Part shown: positions 53,226 to 64,000 of the stretch, piece after piece
Position numbering within the stretch: position 1 is the stretch's first letter
How the letters are laid out: each line of letters starts with the position of its first letter
Assembly: GCA_025716855.1 (NCBI GenBank)
Contig: JAIXMQ010000024.1
Location: 1-64,000 of the forward strand
Direction of reading: 5' to 3'
Source: Pilaira anomala
Lineage: Eukaryota > Mucoromycota > Mucoromycetes > Mucorales > Mucoraceae
Length of the DNA stretch: 64,000 nucleotides
Made by a program: the position numbers and the translations under genes
The notes under the pieces: model-generated
The model's database searches: none
Seen by the model: only the letters and a program-made list of their open reading frames with translations
Told to the model about the DNA's origin: nothing

Positions 53226-54932
53226 TATTTTGAAAATATGTAATTAATTTAATATAAATTATATATGTAGTGAATCACCTTCTGCTAAAATCGAAGATTT
53301 TGTACAACAATCTGACATGATTATTTATGAGTAAAAAAAAAAGAATTATTAAAGATAGTTATGATATTTAACTTTTTTTTTAAAAAAAAAATAGGATTGA
53401 AAATCAGGCGCATGTGGCACATAGTAAATACCTGTCATTTTTAACAGAATATAGTTCATTTTGGTGGGAATCTGCATATGGTATTTCGATTTTGATGAAT
53501 ATGATGCTCATGGTGTATCCAAATTTGTTAATTCATGATGAGGATCCAATGCAACTCGTGATTAAAGTCGTACAATATTTACTTGGCTTCATTCATCTCT
53601 TATTATGGATATTACTTACAGCTGAATTTTATTTTATTCAATTACCAGTGTTGACAAATCGTAGATTAGAAGGAAATACGAAGCGCATATTTAATAGCAC
53701 ATGGTGGTCATCGATTTGGATTTGGACAACAGTGACAGAAACTAGACTATTGTATCATGTATTGATGGTATTGTTCTCTGTGGCTGGATGTTTAGTGAAT
53801 CCTGGATTTTATTCAATTCATTTATTAGATTTTGTGTTTCGTGATAGTATTTTACAGGGAGTTATTTCAAGTATTACATTAAATATTCATTCCATTTCAC
53901 GCACGGTAAGTAAAGAATGATATTAATGTGTTGCGTATAAATAACGTTTGTATATATATATATATATACATAGGCTATCTTAGGTATCATTGTGATTTAT
54001 ATTCATAGTATTATTGCGTACATGTATTTCAGAAAGGAATTTGATGATTCAAAGGGATTATTTTGTGGATCATTATTAGAATGTTTTGTCACAGTCTTAT
54101 CACACGGGTAATTATGAGATTCCTCTTATTAAATTCTGAAACTTACACAATTATATACAGTGTGAGATCAGGCGGTGGTATTGGAGATATACTTGAACCA
54201 GATGAACTTCATAAACCAAGTGGATGGAGAACTATTTTTGAAATGTCATTTTATTTAGTAGTTGTAGTGTTTTTACTGAATGCTATTTTTGGTATTATTT
54301 TTGATACTTTTGGACACCTTAGAGACGGTAAGACTTTTGAATACATGTCGATCTTTTTTAACTTATTCGAGTTATAAATGTGTGTATTTAGAGAGATCAT
54401 CCATTCAACAAGATATGCATAATTGTAAGAGAGATATTTTTAGAAACAAGATGTTTATAAAATATATTTTTAACTCGAAAAAAAAAAGCTTGTTTTATTT
54501 GTAGTATTCCAGCAGTAGAATTTCAACGTCATGCGAAAAAGGGGTTTGAAGATCATGTTAAACATGATCATAATATATGGTTTGTGGTTTGTTGTGTATG
54601 TATAAATAATAATGCAAGTACGTTAATGTACATATATATATAGGCAATATCTCTTCTTTTTGGTGCATTTAAGAAATAAGGATCCAACGGAATATACAGG
54701 CCCAGAATCTTATGTATCCGGTTGTTTAAAGGATGTAGATTATAGTTTCTTTCCTATCAATCGAGCGCTTGGATTAGATAAAGAGCAAGATGGAACAGAG
54801 CGATTAGATAAATTAGAAGAATTGAATCAATCTCTAGTAGAAAAGATTCAGAAATTAGAAGATCATTTGGAAAAGTTGAATGAATATCAAACAAGATCAA
54901 GGCAGAACAGTTTATTACTCTCCCCAATGTAG
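45769..54932 (+). CDS. ITPR: IP3-receptor-family intracellular calcium channel
   Basis: Predicted tetrameric Ca2+-release channel of an internal membrane. The 24 exons are 45769-46592, 46675-46756, 46818-47546, 47613-47685, 47768-48637, 48718-48896, 48973-49124, 49215-49403, 49456-49643, 49696-50096, 50154-50555, 50608-51292, 51354-51706, 51771-52439, 52506-52619, 52714-52944, 53003-53181, 53271-53330, 53395-53905, 53974-54107, 54161-54327, 54392-54452, 54505-54579 and 54644-54932; all phases agree, giving 2,538 residues (mammalian IP3Rs are about 2,700). Order: N-terminal suppressor/MIR domains (YGQVIQLFNQHFKKYLTV), helical RIH regions, the pre-pore segment HTGQIEIIMNYGEKQL, membrane helices from about 2150, filter GVRSGGGIGD (about 2342-2351), LNAIFGIIFDTFGHLRD, then HNIWQYLFF and EYTGPESYV and a coiled coil. 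Lack of SPRY domains separates it from ryanodine receptors. The IP3-contact residues look mostly changed. Confidence 0.94.
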
Positions 54933-55043
54933 TACATTAAAAATAGAAATACCTAATATAAGAAACCCTTAATAATTTTGTCGTTGTCATCTTTATTTTT
55001 TTTTTTCATATTATTCTCTCCGCTTTGTCCTTTTTAAAAATAG

Positions 55044-55077
<34 letters not shown>

Positions 55078-55853
55078 TTTCTTTGTTGTCATTATGGTGT
55101 CAGGAGAGAACATGGTGTTACTATGGAAACAAAACATATACTTCGGTATTATTTATACATTTTTTTTTTCCCGGCAGCCAAAACAGATCAAAGTCTGGTT
55201 TTAAAATGCACGATTTTTTTTATATATTAAAAAACGTTTCGAAAAGTAAAAAGCGCATGGATTTTTTTTTTTTTTTTTTTTTTGAGTCTAGACTTTTTTT
55301 TTTATGTATGTACACATACATACTTACAAAATATGATGCAAGTGGTAAAGCCCTAATATTTTTTATTTACTTTTTATAGAATAGGTTACCAACGAAGTCT
55401 TTTTTAACATATACACGGCTAATTAAGAAATAAACCAAAAGAAAATTGTAAAAAAAAGGGTTCGTTGTGTCTAGATCTTTTTGCAGAAAATTTCCCTTTT
55501 TTTGTTTATATGTATGAAGGGGGATAAAAAGGTAATTACGATCACACGTATCATGAGGTTATTTTTTTTAGGATCGATTCATAATGACAGTTCCAAAGTG
55601 GTTTCTGAAGTGAAAGAGCTAACGCAATGTTTAACTCTTAAAAAGGAAAATCGTGGAACGAATCAGGCACAAATAGACTTTTCTCGAAAGTTTTTTATTT
55701 TATTTTTTCATCAATATATAAAACAAAGAATATATAAAGTCAAGAATTATAAATCAAATTACCTTAAAATAAGGGAAACTTCGGTAATGTAAAGTGTGTA
55801 TTACATTGAACCAAATATAAATATCTAATGGCTTAATCATGTAGCAGAATTGG

Positions 55854-55884
<31 letters not shown>

Positions 55885-56139
55885 AAAAAAAGAGCAAAAC
55901 TATTTTTACTTTGAACGTGAGCCCAGATTCATTTTTTTTTTTGGTGGGGCTCTTATTAAAAATAAGCGTCGTAATACACAGAATTTACATAGAGAGAAAA
56001 AGTACGTGTGCGTGTACTTAAAATCACATGGGGAATTAATATTTATTACCCTTTTCTCTCTCTCTCTCTCTCTCTCTCTTTTCTTTCTTTTTCTCTTTTC
56101 TTCTATTTTTTTATTTATTTTATAAAAAAAAAAACAAAA
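54933..56139. other. Intergenic region between IP3R and Skt5-like genes
   Basis: About 1.2 kb. It holds CT repeats (55043-55069, 56056-56080), T runs (55262-55283) and an A run (55855-55880). Short open frames are low-complexity. The right end is the Skt5-like promoter and 5' UTR. Confidence 0.5.
56056..56080 (+). promoter_or_regulatory. (CT)n tract upstream of Skt5-like start
   Basis: About 12 CT units on the sense strand, 60-85 nt before the start codon, followed by a mixed pyrimidine stretch. The same arrangement is seen in front of the SEC2-like and FANCM/Mph1 genes. A role as core promoter or 5' UTR element is inferred. Confidence 0.35.
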
Positions 56140-58630
56140 ATGTTTTCTTTTAAAAACACATATTCTACCACAAACACTATTCGTTCAAAAAAGTCAACGA
56201 GTTCTTTTTTAGATGGAAGAGAAGGAACTAATGACAGCAAGATCTCAGTTGACTCAGAAACAGATAGTCGAATTGTACCAACAACAGTTCCATTTAAACT
56301 TCGAGTGATAAATCCTGATTTTTATGAAGAGGATAATGAGCCTATACCATATAAACTTGTACCAAATAGTGTATCTGCCACACCCGAATTACGTCAGGTC
56401 TCGATTCAACAACAGCCACAATCTGTTATTGTCGTACCTTCCTGGCAACAACAACAGCAACAACAACAAGAAGAAGAAGAAGAAGAAAGAGATAGTGTAT
56501 ACTCCAATAATCATCATGGAGTAATAGATGTAAAAAGAAAAGTATCCAAAATATTAGTGGAACCTTCCGTTATAGAAAAGAATGAGTTTTTGCCCCCTTT
56601 AGAGTCTATTGCACCTTTATTAAGTTTGAATGAATCTCATTTATTATCTCCAATGACACCTACACCTAGTAGCGAAGAACTTACACCAGATACCTTATTA
56701 CATCAAGTATCCCCATTAGAAGCTATCACTACTACTACTACCGCTGCTTCTTCACCAGCTCCTAGTTTACCGCAGCATAGCCCGGATTACTTTTATACTA
56801 AGGGGTCACCTTCTATTGCTCAGCAATCCATTAATGCATTGGTCATTTCAAATGCTAGAAGTGAAATCACAAAATCACCCGATGAAATTGATTCACCTAC
56901 TTCTCCTATCGTCACAGCATCTAGATTACCTGAAGCTGTATATAATTATAATACTCAAAATGAACATAGATCAAGTCGTGATTTATTGAATGAACATCAT
57001 ACCAATAGACCTTCTACTCCAAACCATGTAAGATCAATCTCTGTCACTCCTTCACTCTCTGTCTCAATGATGATGGAACAACACCAACAACAGTCAAGAT
57101 ATAGTAAAGCTTCTTATAGTCTTACAAATCATCCAGATGCAATCAAGTTATATAGAAATATGGCATTAAAGACAGGCGACCCAAATGTACAATTGACATA
57201 TGCAAAGTATTTATTGGAAGTAGCAAGTTTATATGATTCCAAAGAAACCAGACAACCCTTTCGACCCAACTTATCACTTTCTTTACCATTATTGAAGAGA
57301 CCAACGGGTAGACCCAGTAGTGTCAGTAGTAGTAGAAGAAGTAGCATGGATACAAGTATAAGTTCATTTCGTCGTGATTCTTCTGCAACAATGATGCAAC
57401 AGATTGGACAAACTGAAGATGAAGAACACGGTAAAAAGAAAAAGAAGAAGATGTTGGAAGATGAAGGTGTGAGATGGATTAAGAAATTAGCAAAACAACG
57501 TGTAGGAGAAGCTGCCTATCTATTAGGACTTTGGTATGATCGAGGCATGTATGGATGTAGAAAGAGTTCAACCAAGGCACTCAAGTTTTATGAAGTGGCT
57601 GCGAATGCTAAAGTACCTGAAGCTATGTTTGCAGTAGGTCAGTATCATGAACGCGAACAAGATTATATGACTTCGTTTCAGTTGTATGAAGATGCAGCTA
57701 GTTTAGGTTTAGTAGAAGCACTTTATGTAAGTACAGTGGCATGCATATTTTATGATCATTTACTAACTTTTATATTTGACAGAGAATTGCAATGATTAAT
57801 TTAAATGGAGAGTTTGGATCAAGACGTAATATCACAGGCGCAATTCAATTACTAATGAAAGCTTCCGAGAAATCAACAGGAACATGCCCAGAGGCACCTT
57901 ATACATTAGGTCTTTTACTTACAAACGATTATCCATCTTTGACTATACCCAGTGAACTGATTCAAGCGTACGGAGGTACATTTGCAGCAACCACGTATTT
58001 AGAATATGCTGCAGAAATGGGCATGTCAGTTGCACAATACAGATTAGGTCGTATTTACGAACAAGGCTTATTTGGAATTCGAGTGAATTTGAAAAAGGCA
58101 TTCAAGTATTATGAAATGGCTGCAACAACAAATAAAAATGGGCATGCTATGTTGGGATTATCTCGACTTTATAACCATGGAGTACAAGTTCCTCCAGAAC
58201 AAGATCAAGATTTATCTTTTGAATTGGATGAGTCTGGTTGGACTAAAAGCCAAGTGCGTGATGAAGATGCAGCATTTCGATGGTGTCACTTGGCTGCAGA
58301 ACAAAATATACCTGATGCTTGTTACTTATTAGGGTAAGAAAAAAAAAAATTTATGTATGTATGTATGTATGTACACAATGATATTAATTTTATATTTTTT
58401 TTCTTTAAAAAAATAAAAATAAAAGATGGTATTATGAGTTTGGTATTGGCGTGCCAAGAGATTATCAACAAGCACATCATTACTATTCAAAGGCTAGTAA
58501 AAAGGGAAAACATAAAGAAGCACAAGCTCGTATGGATTTGTTACAAAGTATGGTGAAACATCAAAAGAATGAAAAAAGACGTACTGTCATGCCGGATAAA
58601 AAGAAAGATGCACAGTGTCTTATCATGTAA
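56140..58630 (+). CDS. SKT5: Sel1-repeat chitin synthase activator, Skt5/Chs4-like
   Basis: In yeast, Chs4/Skt5 activates and localises chitin synthase III at the bud neck. Exons 56140-57726, 57783-58333 and 58426-58630 join to 780 residues. The N-terminal half is disordered, with Ser/Thr/Pro-rich and Gln/Glu-rich stretches (CAA and GAA codon repeats at about 56445-56489). The C-terminal half (about 325-740) has tandem Sel1/TPR-like repeats (GEAAYLLGLWYDRGMYG, SVAQYRLGRIYEQGLFG, PDACYLLGWYYEFGIGVP). The last four residues, CLIM, form a CAAX box, and a basic KKK precedes it, matching the prenylated Chs4 family. The translation of the upstream CT repeat in the same frame is not counted; the start is the ATG of MFSFKNTYST. 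Confidence 0.9.
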
Positions 58631-58743
58631 TACTATTTATCATTTATTAAAATATAGTTATATATACCTCCTTAAAACATAATTTGTCGTTGTGTATTCC
58701 CTTTATATATTCATTTAAGAATACAGTGGTGTTCACTGCACTA

Positions 58744-58774
<31 letters not shown>

Positions 58775-59164
58775 TTTAAGACATACTCGTCAGCAAACGA
58801 TATTTATTTGTCTCTTTATTCTTTCAAAGGTCTTTTTACGTTATAACCTTCTCCTCTAAAAAACAAAATTGTACTTTTCAATAATATATTAATGTATTCG
58901 ATTTGAATATACTAACAGAAATCCTCCAAGCATCACGTAGATTTACAACACCTGTTAAATAAAAGTATGATGTTAGGCCCAAAAAATATTGACCTTTATT
59001 TATTGATATTTGTATTAAATAAAGTTGGATTACTTTGAGAAAAAAACAATGTAAAAGAACTAAACAGGTGGTGGAGTTTATAAATGAATTGACAAACAAA
59101 CCAAGAGTTACTACGCCTCTTTTTTTTTTTTTCTCTCTCTCTCTCTCTTTTATACACGTTCACC
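58631..59164. other. Intergenic between Skt5-like and FANCM/Mph1 genes
   Basis: 3' region of the Skt5-like gene, an A run at about 58743-58769, then the helicase promoter with a T run and a CT repeat at 59119-59150 ending 15 nt before the start codon. No other gene. Confidence 0.5.
59132..59150 (+). promoter_or_regulatory. (CT)n tract upstream of FANCM/Mph1 start
   Basis: T run followed by CT dinucleotides on the sense strand, about 15-35 nt before ATG. Parallels the tracts before the SEC2-like and Skt5-like genes. Confidence 0.35.
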
Positions 59165-62100
59165 ATGGACATTGACAACGATATATTATATGACTCAGAC
59201 TTTGACGTAACTCCATTAGATACAACTATACCTCAAGATCAAGATAGTGATGACTTTGGAGACGATTTAGATCTCACTGCATTGGTTGAAGTAGCAGAAA
59301 CTGTTGAACAGCAACATGCAACGAAAAATAATAACAGTATCAGTTTCGTTCCTTTGGATGACACAGATCCTGTACCACCACCCGCATTACCCGAATCCAC
59401 ACCTTCCTTTCACCGTCTCGATGTAGAGAATTTAAGAACATGGATTTATCCTATCAACTATCCTGTCCGTGGATATCAATTAAATATAGTACAAAAGGCA
59501 ATGTTTCATAATACATTAGTAGCATTACCAACAGGCCTTGGAAAAACGTTCATTGCAGCTGTTGTGATGTATAATTATTGGCGGTGGTTTCCTAATTCAA
59601 AAATCATATTCATGGCACCAACGCGACCATTGGTAACGCAGCAAATTGAAGCTTGTTTTACAATCTGTGGATTACCACAAGAAGAAACAACAGATATGTC
59701 AGGCAGTATTTCACCAGAAAAACGTATTGGATTATGGCAATCAAAGCGTGTCTTCTTTGCCACACCTCATGTTGTCATCAATGATTTGGTAAGCAATACA
59801 TGTCCTGCGGATCAAGTTGTATGTATTGTAGTTGATGAAGCACATAAAGCGACTGGCAATTTTGCTTATTCCCAGGTGGTAAAAAAGATTTCAAAGAAGA
59901 ATAAGCATTTTAGAGTGTTGGCTTTAACAGCAACACCTGGTGCTAATTTGGATACAGTACAAACAGTTATTTCCAATCTTCATATCACAAATATCCAAAT
60001 CAGAACCGAGGATTCTATGGATATTCAAGAATTTTCGCATGGAAAAAATATTCAAAGTATCATTGTACCACTTAGTTATACACAAGGAACATCTGGTATC
60101 TTACCTGGTATAGTGGAAGAGTTTAGAACCCAAGTATTTGAACCTCTCTTAAAAGAGCTATCTAAATTACCTACAGGAGTTCAACCTGAAGCAGAACGTA
60201 ATTCACCTTTTGGTTTACAATCGGCACGTACACGGTTTAATCTCAATTGCAATAATATGAATCGTGGGTTAAAGTTTTCAATTATTCAAAAATTCTTGGT
60301 TGCAGAACAAATGTGTCGAGCGTATGATTTGTTATGTCAGCATGGTATTGCACCCTTTTTAGATTCTATTGAGAATATTGATCGTGACAACGAAGGAAAG
60401 AAGATGAATAAGGCACAAATTCAGTTTCAAAATAATAGTTGCATTAAACGTTTAATACCTAAATTAAAGCGAGATATGGAAAACCCAGATTTCATTGGAC
60501 ATCCAAAGATCGATAAACTTGTTTCGATTTTGTTAAAGCATTTTAGTGATTTATCACCTGGTTCAACTTCGAAGGCAATGGTGTTCTCTAGTTATCGTAG
60601 TTCTGTAAGTGAGATTTGTAATGTTTTGAATCGACATAAACCAATGATTCGAGCTTCATACTTTGTTGGTCAAGCGGATGGTAAAAATGGATCAAAAGGG
60701 TTAAAACAATCTGAACAACAAGAGGTAAAAATTTACCTTTCTTATTTTTTATTCAATGATTCGTTTTAAAAAAAAAAAAAAAAAATAGCTCAACTTCTTT
60801 ATTCTATTTTTCAAAGGTGATTCAAAAGTTTAAATCTGATGAGTTTAACGTAATCGTGGCTACAAGTATTGGTGAAGAAGGTCTAGATATTGGTGAAGTA
60901 GATCTTATTATTTGTTATGATTCACAATCCTCTCCTATTCGTATGGTAATTATCTCCTTCTCTCTCTCTCTCTTATTGTTAGATCTTTTTCCTTACTAAA
61001 CCATATATATTTATACTTAGCTGCAACGTATGGGTAGAACGGGTCGTAAAAGACAGGGTAAATGTGTTATGTTGATGACAGAATCCGAAGAAAAGAAATT
61101 CAATCAAGCCAAGACCACTTATGCTAACGTACAACGTCTTATTACTAAAGAAGTTCACTTAAATTATTATAACCCTAACCCTACTGTAATACCACCTAAT
61201 TATAAACCTACTCTTTGCCGTAAAGCACTTACTGTGGGACAATACCAACAAAAGGAGAAAAAGAAGAAGAAGCGTGGAGATAATAACGTATTTATGATTG
61301 ATACAGGCATGGATTCAGAAGGTGTAATGAGACCTAATGTAGAAGAAGGGTTTATTCGTAGCTTCTGTCGCTCTGGTCAAGAGCAATTTAGCAATTTATC
61401 ACAAGTAATTGAAATGTATTGGCCTACGACACCTATGATAAAGACACTGAATAAACATATACCACTACAAACCAAAGTGAAGCCAACGTACCGCATAAGA
61501 CATTCCAGACGAACACACGAGTTTGTAGAACTGGTTCAAAAGTTAGAACATCGCATTTTAAATCCAGATGAAGAAGTATCATTTACGTTGCCAAAGCAAC
61601 AAACTAAACTCTTTATGCCATCTAAAGTGAATGGATCGAATAAACTTATTATGAATAAGAGGAAAAAGAAACAGTATGACGAATATGGTGAACCTATGGA
61701 TATGTTGGCCGATTTCTTGGACCCTGAAGCGTCTGTACCTACGAATTATTTTGATGAGGATATGTTTGAACCTACTGGGTATGATGAAGATGAGGCGATG
61801 GAAGAGGATTTTGCGCCAACTACTACTACTACTACATCGAAACGAAAAATACATCAATTTTTTGAACCGAGAAAAAGTGCAAAAAAATCAAGCGAGAAAC
61901 CTGGTACTAAAGCTGTTAGGGATAAAGGGAAAGCCAAGTATGTTGATCAGAATGAAATGGAGACATCGTCGGTATCAACATACACTTTGAGTGAACTAAA
62001 TTTATCAGATGTCGGTCCCTCTAAAGATAAGAGTAAAGAGACTAATGAGTTCGAAGCGTTAGATCCATTTGATGAATTTGATGAATTTAATGGATTTGAT

Positions 62101-64000
62101 AAATCGGATACCCAAGAAAAAAGTTGGTCACCTATGCTACCTGATAGTGTATTTGATCCTGTATCACCGCTTCTGGACCCTTATACAGCACCGCCTATTA
62201 TTACTCATGATTCTCCAATCGCTCATTGCTCGCCAATTGCTCGTGATTCTCCAATCGCTCATAGCTCGCCAATTGCTCATGATTCTCCAATCGTCCACAG
62301 CTCGCCAATTGCTCATAATTCACCCATTACTCATAATTTACCCATGGCCCATAGTTCACCAATAGGTCACAATTTATCTGTTGATCCCATTGCTGTATCA
62401 TCAAAGGACGAAATCATTGATATCAATATCGACTATCTTTACGAACCAGAATCAGATGATGAATTCGGAGATGACGATTTTCCGTTAGACGATTTAGTGA
62501 TTAAAGAATCCGAAGCGTTGCAAGAACTGGGATCCAGGGGATTTGATGATAAACTTGGTGCAGTGTTTCCATTTGAGAAAGATTATCAAGAAGAAATAGG
62601 CGAATTCAGTTTTATTTGGAATGACACAGTACCAATATTTAGTCAAATGGCACTTTCTGTTCTTGATCAAAGACAAAAGACTTTAAAGGAACGAACTGGA
62701 AAATTTGTTTTTATGAGTAGTGGGTTTATTAAATATAATAATGAACCAGTCAATGCATCTATATTGGAAGTAGCGGCTTCGGAGGAAGAAGAAGAAGAAG
62801 AAGAAGATTTGTTTGGATTTGATGATGATAGTTTTTTAATACATGCTGCTGATTTAGAGAATAATTTAATCAAAGAGAATGATGTTGAATGTAGTAAAAA
62901 ACCTAGTCAAGATAATCACTGTGTTATTCGAGATAGTCACCACCATGTTATTGGAGATATCAGCAATGAAGTTGAAGTGAATTACCATGATGGCATAGAA
63001 TTCAAGGATAATAACAACGATTTCGATGATAGCAGCAATGATGCCGAAGAAAGTGTTGGGTTCGGCGATTTTAATTTTGACGACGATGACTTTGCTGCCA
63101 TTTTTCAAAACAATGATGGTGATGAGGCACCATTTTTAAAAGAGGCAAGAGTGAGTAGTAGCGCTTCATTTTTTGAAGAAGAGATGGCAGCAAGCCAAAC
63201 ACTAAATTTAAATATGAAGGAAAAGATCAACTTGGATGGTACAAGAAATTTATCCCCTGAACCAGCTAATCAGCTTCAAGATGAATCCGATGTAAATTTT
63301 ATACCCTCTTCACCTAAATACAATCATGTCCTTATAGAAGACAAAACAATTGAAATTTTGGACTCTGATCATTTTGGTTCCTTTACAAGTGGATTGAATG
63401 AAAGTGAGGAAGAGGTACCTATATTCAGAAGAAAGAAACGTATGATAGAACATAATAGCTCAGATGAGGATGACGATAAAGAAGTAGTTGATGAGAAGAA
63501 ATTGAAAAAGCGACCAAGACGAACAATTGTTGAAGACGAAGATGAAGATGCAGACTTTGTATCATCACAAAGGATACCAGAATATGAAGAAGAAAACAGA
63601 AGAGAAGGATTAAATGATCTAGCAGAGAATCCATTTTTTGATGTAGAAGCAGAAAAAAGTAGTGATGATGGACATACGACGGATGAGGAATTAGAGAGTG
63701 GGTCTTCAGTTATGATGCGATCGTTTATTGACTATGAAGAACATAGTCGTATTGAAGGAAATGAAAATGTAAATATGAATCATATATATCGAAGATATGA
63801 AGATGATATGCCAAGTAATTCAAAGCATTGGTTAAATCGATTTAATTCTGAAAAGTGGTTGAATCCTCAAGAAGATAGTATTTTGGAAGAAGAAGGGGAA
63901 GATGATGAAGAAGAAGAAGAAGGGGAAGATGATGATGAAGAGGAAGAGGAAGGAGAGAGTATTATTGAATTGTCTTCAAATATATCCAACTCTAATCTTG
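59165..64000 (+). CDS. MPH1: FANCM/Mph1 DNA helicase (partial, 3' end outside window)
   Basis: 3'-5' helicase/translocase that remodels stalled forks and dissolves D-loops. Exons 59165-60724, 60817-60945 and 61021 to beyond 64000; the last exon stays open to the window edge, so the protein exceeds 1,550 residues. An acidic N terminus precedes the DEAH core: Walker [10 protein letters not shown] near 122, [17 protein letters not shown] near 224, ALTATPG, then helicase C motifs ([28 protein letters not shown]). The insert between lobes and the [14 protein letters not shown] motifs are typical of FANCM/Mph1/Hef. A PIP-box-like KRKIHQFFE lies near 61850, followed by a 36-bp coding repeat (62210-62370) and long acidic low-complexity segments. 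The C-terminal end and any FAAP24-binding or ERCC4-like domain are not visible. Confidence 0.93.
62210..62370 (+). repeat. Coding minisatellite, about 36-bp period (SPIAH repeats)
   Basis: Within the helicase tail, units of roughly 18 bp alternate in pairs to give a 36-bp period, coding for repeated SPIAHx hexapeptides ([18 protein letters not shown] and so on, about nine copies) decaying toward the end ([18 protein letters not shown]). Confidence 0.88.

Noticed and set aside
45769..54932. Ryanodine receptor as the identity of the channel gene
   Set aside because: The filter resembles RyR, but the length is about half, SPRY domains are not visible and the C-terminal EYTGPESYV block is IP3R-type.
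56008..56139. Upstream in-frame extension of the Skt5-like protein
   Set aside because: It is translation of the CT repeat and adjoining pyrimidines in the 5' UTR.

Overview
This window is nuclear DNA of a fungus, most probably an early-diverging one (Mucoromycota, likely Mucorales). Reasons: very AT-rich intergenic DNA full of A/T homopolymers, short GT-AG introns (mostly about 50-100 nt) in nearly every gene, fungal gene architectures (a fused ARG5,6 arginine enzyme, a DUG2-type WD40-peptidase fusion, a Chs4/Skt5-type Sel1 protein with a CAAX end), and an IP3-receptor channel, a family usually described as missing from yeasts and most Dikarya. The species cannot be named from the sequence alone.

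Layout. 0.2-7.4 kb: SF3b2/CUS1 splicing factor (-), divergent from an Mme1-like mitochondrial carrier (+), then the glutathione-degrading DUG2 (-). 7.4-9.9 kb: a decayed Tc1/mariner (DDE_3) transposon. 10.0-11.9 kb: mitochondrial lysyl-tRNA synthetase (+). 11.9-15.2 kb: gene-free, low-complexity DNA. 15.2-17.3 kb: S9 serine peptidase (-). 18.9-23.8 kb: INO80 remodeller ATPase (+). 24.1-26.0 kb: CNT nucleoside transporter (-). 26.7-28.3 kb: Sec2/Rabin8-like RabGEF (-). 28.3-32.1 kb: gene-poor DNA with an inverted pair of MITE-like elements. 32.1-32.6 kb: tiny COX VIIc/Cox8 gene (+). 32.9-34.6 kb: kelch-like single-pass membrane protein (+). 36.7-39.3 kb: ARG5,6 (+). 40.0-43.7 kb: zinc-ribbon protein, DUF4203/TMEM198-like membrane protein and PWWP/LEDGF-like chromatin protein (all -). 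45.8-54.9 kb: a complete 24-exon IP3-receptor-family calcium channel (+). 56.1-58.6 kb: Skt5/Chs4-like chitin synthase activator (+). 59.2 kb to the right edge: FANCM/Mph1 DNA helicase (+), cut off by the window.

The genes are mostly unrelated single-copy housekeeping loci. Loose functional groups are mitochondrial proteins (carrier, LysRS, Cox8, Arg5,6), chromatin and genome maintenance (INO80, PWWP protein, FANCM/Mph1), and membrane or secretory functions (Sec2, Skt5, IP3R).

The most interesting item is the IP3-receptor homologue. Its exons join in phase into 2,538 residues with the N-terminal MIR region, a six-TM pore with a GGGIGD filter, and the conserved C-terminal segment. By comparison with mammalian IP3R1 recalled from memory, however, most of the residues that contact IP3 are replaced, so it may be a channel gated by something else. 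Other points of note are microexons (10 nt in INO80, two of 16 nt in COX8), a 36-bp coding minisatellite in the helicase, CT-repeat tracts just upstream of several start codons, and the transposon remains. Exon coordinates were derived by hand from GT/AG sites and reading phase.
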